From JAVBWO01 sp036677375 (GTDB taxonomy: Bacteria > Bacillota > Dehalobacteriia > UBA4068 > UBA4997), in assembly GCA_036677375.1 (NCBI GenBank), contig JAVBWO010000019.1:1-64000 (forward strand): a stretch of 64,000 nucleotides of DNA, read 5' to 3'. Position 1 is the first letter of the stretch, and every line of letters begins with the position of its first letter. The position numbers and the translations under genes are program-made. Positions 59,190 to 64,000 of this stretch are shown piece by piece. The notes below the pieces were generated by a model, which saw only the letters and a program-made list of their open reading frames with translations, did not search any database and had not been told where the DNA came from.

Positions 59190-59456
59190 ATGCCAAAAAA
59201 ATCTCCCCAGCGCATGTGTGTCGGCTGCCGGGAAATGAAAGACAAACGGCAGCTGATTCGGGTGGTGCGCACGCCGGAAGACGGTATTAAGATCGACCGG
59301 AAGGGAAAAATGGCGGGACGGGGCGCTTATGTTTGCCCGACGGAGGAATGTTTGGCCAAAGCGCTGAAATCCCACGGTTTGGAACGCGCGCTGAAATCTC
59401 CCATGGAACCGGCTGTTATTTTGCTGCTGAAAGAGCAGATGGCTGTGGAAGAATAG
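59190..59456 (+). CDS. rnpM: RNase P modulator RnpM (YlxR, DUF448)
   Basis: An 88-residue protein: PKKSPQRMCVGCREMKDKRQ, LIRVVRTPEDGIKIDRKGKM, GRGAYVCPTEECLAKALKSH. The CVGC and CP...C cysteines and the GRGAYVC block define YlxR, shown in B. subtilis to bind and modulate RNase P. ATG 59190 is preferred to GTG 59181 since GGCGAGGTGAC is the ribosome site. Conserved place between nusA and the L7Ae-like gene. Confidence 0.93.
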   Translation: MPKKSPQRMCVGCREMKDKRQLIRVVRTPEDGIKIDRKGKMAGRGAYVCPTEECLAKALKSHGLERALKSPMEPAVILLLKEQMAVEE

Positions 59457-59467
59457 GTGGTGCCGGT

Positions 59468-59821
59468 GTGGAAGATCGCATAATAGAAAACAAGATAGCG
59501 GCTCTTTTAGGTTTTGCTCAAAAAGCGGGGAAGATTGTCTCCGGTGACGATGTCGTTTACGGTTATTTACAAAAAGGGAAAGTAAAATTAGTGCTTGCCG
59601 CAACCGATACAGGAGTGAATACAAAAAAAGAATTTGTCAGGATGATCAATAAAACAGATATTCCTTGGGCTGTTTGGGGTGATAAGGCGCGTTTAGGCCT
59701 AGTCATCGGAAAATCGCCCAGAGCCTTGGTAGGACTGACGGAAGGTCAGTTCGCCCAAGCGATATTGGCTTTATTGCCGAGAGATGGTCAAAGGATAAAA
59801 GAGGAGTGGTTTAATGGCTAA
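59468..59821 (+). CDS. L7Ae/L30e-like RNA-binding protein (YlxQ)
   Basis: A 117-residue protein: NKIAALLGFAQKAGKIVSGD, VKLVLAATDTGVNTKKEFVR, ARLGLVIGKSPRALVGLTEG. This is the YlxQ type of the L7Ae family, predicted to bind kink-turn RNA; its role in the operon is unknown. GTG 59468 behind AGGTGGTGCCG; the longer frame from 59333 overlaps rnpM and is not used. Its end overlaps the infB start by 8 bases. Confidence 0.9.
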   Translation: MEDRIIENKIAALLGFAQKAGKIVSGDDVVYGYLQKGKVKLVLAATDTGVNTKKEFVRMINKTDIPWAVWGDKARLGLVIGKSPRALVGLTEGQFAQAILALLPRDGQRIKEEWFNG

Positions 59822-62717
59822 AATCAGAGTACACGAGCTGGCAAAAGAATTAGCAATGGAAAGTAAGGATGTGGTAAAGCGATTGGCTGATGCAGGTCTG
59901 GATGTAAAAGGTCCTATGAGCGCTATAGAAAGCAGCAAGGCGGACTTTTTGCGTCAGGAAAAAGGCATCAGAACCGGCGGAGACTTTGTGCCTAAAGTAA
60001 CCCGTATCCCCAGGGCTTCCGTAGAAGCTGCCAAAGAAGGGGAAGCTTTTGTCGCTGAAACCAATATCCCTAAAAATAAAGCCGATGAGCCGAAGCCGGG
60101 AGCTATGAAAAGTGCGGCTCCTGCAGCTCCTGCCAGCCCTCCTCAAGCCAGTGATCAGGATGATGAAATAATAAAAACCAAGAATGCTGAACCAGAGCCT
60201 GTGAAACACACAAAACCGGCTGCTGTTTCTCCTGTAAAGGCAACATCAGAAGAGAAACCTGTACTGGAGGAAAAAATAATTTCGCCGGTGAAAGTAAACC
60301 CGCAAGCGGAAGCTGAAGAGATGATTCCTAAACCGGTCTCGCCTGCTGTTTCTACCGCCTCGGAACAAGGTAACCGTCCCCAGAGTGATAGACCCCAAAG
60401 CGGTTATCAAGGCAACCGTCCCCAAGGCGATAGACCTCAAAGCGGTTATCAAGGCAACCGTCCCCAAGGCGATAGACCTCAAGGCGGTTATCAAGGCAAC
60501 CGACCCCAAGGCGATAGATCTCAAGGCGGTTATCAGGGCAACCGTCCCCAAGGCGGTTATCAAGGCAACCGACTTCAAGGCGACAGGCCCCAAGGTGGCT
60601 ATCAGGGCAACCGTCCCCAAGGCGATAGACCTCAAGGCGGTTATCAGGGCAACCGTCCCCAAGGCGGTTATCAAGGCAACCGACCCCAAGGCGACAGGCC
60701 CCAAGGTAGCTATCAGGGCAACCGTCCCGCAAGCGGGGGGCGTAGCTTTGGCTCGAAAGCAGCAGAAACCGGTGCTTTTACCACCAGTCCTTTAGAAAAA
60801 CCTACCAGCCGTAGAAATGATGGTAAGAAAAAAGATTTTGAAAGTTGGAGCCAAAAAGGCACACCCCGTATAGAAGAACGGAATATGAATGATAAAGGCC
60901 GTTTTATCAAAGGGAAAGGAAAAGGCCGCCGCCGGGAAGAGCCCAAGCAGATCATGCCGCCGGTAACGCCGAAGAAAGTGATTATTGGTGAAACGGTGGT
61001 ATTATCCGAATTAGCCAAAAACATGGGCAAAACAGCGGCGGAGCTCATCAAAAAATTATTTGAAATGGGTATTATGGCTACCATCAACCAGGAATTGGAT
61101 GCCGATACCGCCATTTTACTGGCGGAAGAATACCATGTTCCCGTTGAGGTGCGTCAGGATAAAGCCGTGGAGATTATGGAGGATGAGGTAGACGAAGATA
61201 TTGATTTACAGGAACGCCCGCCTGTCGTCACTGTCATGGGACACGTTGACCACGGCAAAACCTCTCTTCTGGATGCTATTCGCAAAACTAATGTGATATC
61301 CACCGAAGCAGGAGGCATTACTCAGCATATCGGCGCTTATCAGGTGGAGATCAATAACCATAAAATCACTTTCCTGGATACTCCCGGTCACGCGGCTTTT
61401 ACTGCTATGCGTGCTCGCGGCGCCCAGATGACGGATATTTCTATTTTGGTGGTGGCGGCGGACGACGGTGTTATGCCACAGACCATTGAAGCCATCAACC
61501 ACTCCAAAGCGGCGGGAGTCCCCATCATTGTAGCCATTAATAAAATTGACCGTCCTAATGCCAATCCGGATAAAGTCAAACAGGAATTGACAGAATACGG
61601 CCTGGTATCGGAGGAATGGGGTGGGGATACCATCATGGTTCCCCTTTCCGCTAAAAAAGGTGAAAATATTCAGACCCTTTTGGAAATGATTCTTTTGGTG
61701 TCCGAGGTAGCGGAATTCAAAGCCAATCCCAAGCGTCAGGCCAGAGGTGTTGTCATTGAAGCCGAACTGGATAAAGGCCGTGGCCCTGTGGCGACTCTGC
61801 TGGTACAAAAAGGCACTCTGCGGGTAGGCGATAATATTTTGGCCGGCAGCGTATTCGGTAAGATCCGCGCCATGCTGGATGATAAAGGCCGTAAGGTGAA
61901 GGTGGCTACGCCTTCCACACCCGTTGTTGTTTTGGGCTTTTCCGAAGTCCCGCCGCCCGGTGAAGTATTCATGGTGGTAAAAGATGAAAAAGATGCCCGC
62001 TATGTGGCGCAGCTGCAAAGTCAGAAGCAGCGGGCGGCCGAAATGAATAAGACCTCGCGGGTCAGCCTGGATGATCTTTTTGCCCAGATTACTCAGGGTG
62101 AAGTAAAAGATCTCAATCTGATTCTCAAAGCGGATGTTCAGGGTTCTGTAGAAGCGGTACGACAGTCTTTGGAAAATCTCAGTACCGACGAAGTTCATAT
62201 CCGTATTATTCACTCCGGTGTCGGCGCCATCAATGAAACGGATGTCATGCTGGCTACCGCCTCCAATGGCATTATTATTGGATTTAACGTGCGCCCGGAT
62301 GCCCAAACCAGAAAGGCAGCAGAAAAGGCCGGAGTAGACATGCGGATGTACCGGGTCATTTATGATGCCATTGACGATATGAAAAAGGCCATCAGCGGTC
62401 TTTTGGCTCCCGAATTCAAGGAAAATCTTCTGGGCCATGCCGAAGTCCGCAGTATATTCCGTGTACCAAAGGCCGGGATGATCGCCGGTTGCTACGTGCA
62501 GGACGGTAAGATCGCCAGAGGCGCGCAGGTGCGTGTGGTACGTGATGGGATTGTTATTTTTGAGGGTAGTATTTCTTCACTGCGGCGTTTTAAGGATGAT
62601 GTCAAAGAAGTGGTTTCGGGGTATGAATGCGGCATTGGTGTGGAAGACTATAATGATATCCGTGAAGGCGATACCATCGAAGCTTTTGTGATGGAGGAAG
62701 TGAAAAGGGAAGCCTAA
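59814..62717 (+). CDS. infB: Translation initiation factor IF-2
   Basis: A 967-residue IF-2, the GTPase that brings fMet-tRNA to the 30S subunit. Residues 1-50 are an IF2_N domain (KIRVHELAKELAMESKDVVK). Residues 186-301 are an unusual low-complexity repeat of GNRPQGDRPQGGYQ units. A second IF2_N unit is at about 390-440 (TVVLSELAKNMGKTAAELIK). The G domain starts at about residue 470 with VTVMGHVDHGKTSLLDAIRK, DTPGHAAFTAM, and NKIDRP. Domains II, III and C2 follow and the end is complete. ATG 59814 overlaps ylxQ. Confidence 0.96.
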   Translation: MAKIRVHELAKELAMESKDVVKRLADAGLDVKGPMSAIESSKADFLRQEKGIRTGGDFVPKVTRIPRASVEAAKEGEAFVAETNIPKNKADEPKPGAMKSAAPAAPASPPQASDQDDEIIKTKNAEPEPVKHTKPAAVSPVKATSEEKPVLEEKIISPVKVNPQAEAEEMIPKPVSPAVSTASEQGNRPQSDRPQSGYQGNRPQGDRPQSGYQGNRPQGDRPQGGYQGNRPQGDRSQGGYQGNRPQGGYQGNRLQGDRPQGGYQGNRPQGDRPQGGYQGNRPQGGYQGNRPQGDRPQGSYQGNRPASGGRSFGSKAAETGAFTTSPLEKPTSRRNDGKKKDFESWSQKGTPRIEERNMNDKGRFIKGKGKGRRREEPKQIMPPVTPKKVIIGETVVLSELAKNMGKTAAELIKKLFEMGIMATINQELDADTAILLAEEYHVPVEVRQDKAVEIMEDEVDEDIDLQERPPVVTVMGHVDHGKTSLLDAIRKTNVISTEAGGITQHIGAYQVEINNHKITFLDTPGHAAFTAMRARGAQMTDISILVVAADDGVMPQTIEAINHSKAAGVPIIVAINKIDRPNANPDKVKQELTEYGLVSEEWGGDTIMVPLSAKKGENIQTLLEMILLVSEVAEFKANPKRQARGVVIEAELDKGRGPVATLLVQKGTLRVGDNILAGSVFGKIRAMLDDKGRKVKVATPSTPVVVLGFSEVPPPGEVFMVVKDEKDARYVAQLQSQKQRAAEMNKTSRVSLDDLFAQITQGEVKDLNLILKADVQGSVEAVRQSLENLSTDEVHIRIIHSGVGAINETDVMLATASNGIIIGFNVRPDAQTRKAAEKAGVDMRMYRVIYDAIDDMKKAISGLLAPEFKENLLGHAEVRSIFRVPKAGMIAGCYVQDGKIARGAQVRVVRDGIVIFEGSISSLRRFKDDVKEVVSGYECGIGVEDYNDIREGDTIEAFVMEEVKREA
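60369..60716 (+). repeat. Tandem coding repeat inside infB
   Basis: Seven 42-bp units (GNRPQGDRPQGGYQ and near copies) and two shortened 27-bp units (GNRPQGGYQ) in the order 4 long, 1 short, 2 long, 1 short, 1 long. Variation between units is mostly silent or single-residue (P/S/L, G/S). All unit lengths are multiples of three, so copy-number change keeps the frame. Confidence 0.9.
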
Positions 62718-62731
62718 AGAGTTCTTCCATA

Positions 62732-62762
62732 GACACTATGAGAAAAAATTTCTCATAGTGTC
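62732..62762. repeat. Hairpin between infB and rbfA
   Basis: GACACTATGAGAAA/TTTCTCATAGTGTC, a perfect 14-bp stem with a 3-nt loop. No T-run follows, so it is more likely an mRNA processing or stability element than a terminator. Confidence 0.65.
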
Positions 62763-62877
62763 AGAAGATACAAAGCATTTCTAGTGTCAAAATCCTGCGT
62801 AAACCAAATAACGGTAAACCTACGGATGAATTAAAATCCGTCAGGCTTCAACCGGCGCAGGTGAAAATGAGGTTTTT

Positions 62878-63252
62878 ATGGTAAATTATCGCAACAATCG
62901 GCTTTCCGGGGAGATGCAAAAGGAAATTGCCGATATTATCCAGAACCATATTAAAGATCCCAGGTTGGGATTTGTTTCCGTTGTCGGTGTAGAGGTTGCC
63001 AAGGATCTGTCCGCTGCTAAGGTCTTTGTCAGCCATCTTGGTGACGAGGTAAGCTTGGCGGCAACCATGAAGGCGCTGGAAAGCGGCGCCGGATTTATCC
63101 GGCGTGAGCTGGCCCGGCGTTTAAAGACCCGCACTGTACCGGAATTGACCTTTTATGACGATCATTCCATTGAGTATGGAATGAAGATCAATAAGATGCT
63201 GGGAGAAGTGATTTCGCCCAATCCTGCCAATGAAGACTTGGGTGAAGCTTAG
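62878..63252 (+). CDS. rbfA: Ribosome-binding factor A
   Basis: A 124-residue KH-fold factor for 16S rRNA maturation: NYRNNRLSGEMQKEIADIIQ, IKDPRLGFVSVVGVEVAKDL, SAAKVFVSHLGDE, GFIRRELARRLKTRTVPELT, FYDDHSIEYGMKINKMLGEV. Complete and of normal length. ATG 62878 with AATGAGG upstream. It follows infB after 160 bp that contain a hairpin. Confidence 0.95.
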   Translation: MVNYRNNRLSGEMQKEIADIIQNHIKDPRLGFVSVVGVEVAKDLSAAKVFVSHLGDEVSLAATMKALESGAGFIRRELARRLKTRTVPELTFYDDHSIEYGMKINKMLGEVISPNPANEDLGEA

Positions 63253-63574
63253 GATCTTTCATTGGCAATGAAAGTAGTATAGCAATGTTTTAACACGGTG
63301 ACTGGTAATATTTGGTGGGTGTTTTACCCTTTTAAAAATACTGTTCGGCTGCCAATATGATAAAAAAGCCTACTATTTTGTGTTTTGCATTATGGTTAAA
63401 GATGATCAGATGATGTGGGAAACAGCAGTATGACGATTGTCATAATTGCATAGGTATGATGATCGGCAAATTGTTATGGTGGAAAAGTAGCTCTGCAAAT
63501 GATAAAATGAACAAGGGCTTCCGCAAGGGCGCCCTTGTTTTCTCAAATAATCCTATCATAAAAGAGGCATGATG
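63253..63574. other. Gene-free stretch with terminator (63510-63542)
   Basis: No gene is supported. AACAAGGGC...GCCCTTGTT followed by TTCTC at 63510-63543 looks like an intrinsic terminator closing the rimP-rbfA unit, so nrnA may be transcribed separately or by read-through. Confidence 0.5.
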
Positions 63575-64000
63575 ATGAATGATAGCAAGATAAAAAAAGC
63601 CGCGGCACTACTTTTGGGAAAAACGGCTCCCCTGATTGTCAGCCATATATCTCCTGATGGCGATACTTTAGGCTCGGCGCTGGCTCTGACACATGCTCTG
63701 CAGGCTTTAGGACAAGCCCCTCAGCCGGTGGTTGATGATGCCATCCCTGCCAACCTGTTTTTCTTGCCCGGATTTGACCTTCTCAAAACACCCCGGGATA
63801 TTAGCGGCAAGCCGGATCTGGTAGTGCTGGTGGATTGTGCATCCCTGGAGAGAAGCGGTGGCTGTTGGCTGTCGCCTTATCTTGCGGGTGTACCGCTTTT
63901 GGTCATTGACCACCATGCTGTGGGAGATATTAGCGGAGACGTGGAGATTATCGATGCTCAAGCCGCTGCCACAGGAGAATTGATTTACCTGGTTTTAAAG
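63575..64000 (+). CDS. nrnA: DHH/DHHA1 phosphoesterase NrnA (cut by window edge)
   Basis: 142 codons lie in the window and the gene runs out at the edge. The N-terminal DHH domain is clear: PLIVSHISPDGDTLGSALAL (metal ligands in the SPDGD motif, residues 26-30), VVLVDCASLER (Asp in VDCAS), and LLVIDHHAVGD (the DHH motif, residues 112-114). NrnA degrades oligoribonucleotides (nanoRNA) and pAp. Three ATG codons in a row (63569, 63572, 63575) follow AAAGAGGC; the third gives the best spacing. Standard position after rbfA. Confidence 0.93.
   Translation, partial: MNDSKIKKAAALLLGKTAPLIVSHISPDGDTLGSALALTHALQALGQAPQPVVDDAIPANLFFLPGFDLLKTPRDISGKPDLVVLVDCASLERSGGCWLSPYLAGVPLLVIDHHAVGDISGDVEIIDAQAAATGELIYLVLK

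Noticed and set aside
60246..60732. Long minus-strand frames rich in Ala/Leu/Thr opposite infB
   Set aside because: They are shadows of the infB repeat; repetitive coding DNA keeps several frames open.

Overview
The window is a chromosomal segment of an anaerobic, endospore-forming member of the Bacillota (Clostridia or Negativicutes type). The main indications are spoIVA, the order DUF512 radical-SAM gene - der - plsY - gpsA - spoIVA, the order rimP - nusA - rnpM - L7Ae-like gene - infB - rbfA - nrnA, frequent GTG and TTG starts with strong Shine-Dalgarno sequences, and two B12-dependent enzymes (class II ribonucleotide reductase NrdJ and the edge of a methylmalonyl-CoA mutase). Genus cannot be fixed from the sequence alone.

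Layout. 1-5.5 kb: 5' end of a methylmalonyl-CoA mutase gene, a DUF1653/ArsC-like pair, a self-regulated MerR-TipAS regulator, and nrdJ behind a near-perfect NrdR box. 5.5-20 kb: housekeeping and exported enzymes, including a lipoprotein acetolactate decarboxylase, an exported M3 peptidase with LysM, a YyaL/Rieske-oxidoreductase operon and topB. 20-21.5 kb: a deletion scar holding fragments of an M20 amidohydrolase and of a PucR regulator. 21.5-30.8 kb: peroxiredoxin, CDF transporter, a lipoprotein, a P-type ATPase behind a yybP-ykoY (manganese) riboswitch, branched-chain aminotransferase and the DUF512 protein. 30.8-40 kb: der-plsY-gpsA, spoIVA, and the aspartate-family genes hom, thrB and lysC; hom and thrB are separated by four degenerate 75-bp tandem repeats.

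40.3-49.2 kb is the accessory region. A tRNA-Pro(GGG) gene is the attachment site. Its last 45 bp recur exactly at 45200-45244, bounding a 4.8-kb decayed island: 5'-truncated integrase, Xre regulator, IS3 scrap, terminase fragment, two LysR genes (one truncated) and AT-rich membrane ORFs. A third, decayed copy of the tRNA 3' end with its terminator lies at about 49165-49236. It bounds a second, older segment whose cargo is a phage-tail-like surface protein operon (glycine-rich tail protein, BppU-collagen fusion, BspA-like repeat protein, 56-aa protein).

49-54 kb: ferredoxin, cupin, polysaccharide deacetylase, a possible structured RNA of about 150 nt, and an unusual Cys/Asp-rich exported CAP protein. 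54-64 kb: a ribbon-helix-helix gene, clpB, and the translation/transcription operon rimP-nusA-rnpM-ylxQ-infB-rbfA-nrnA with a terminator-bearing leader; infB carries an expanded Gln/Gly/Arg/Pro repeat.

The strongest observations are the manganese riboswitch, the tandem tRNA-Pro islands with a decayed third att copy, the tail-fibre-like surface operon, the unclassified folded leader next to the cysteine-rich CAP gene, the M20/PucR scar and the hom-thrB repeats. All functional calls are by motif recognition; no database search was run.
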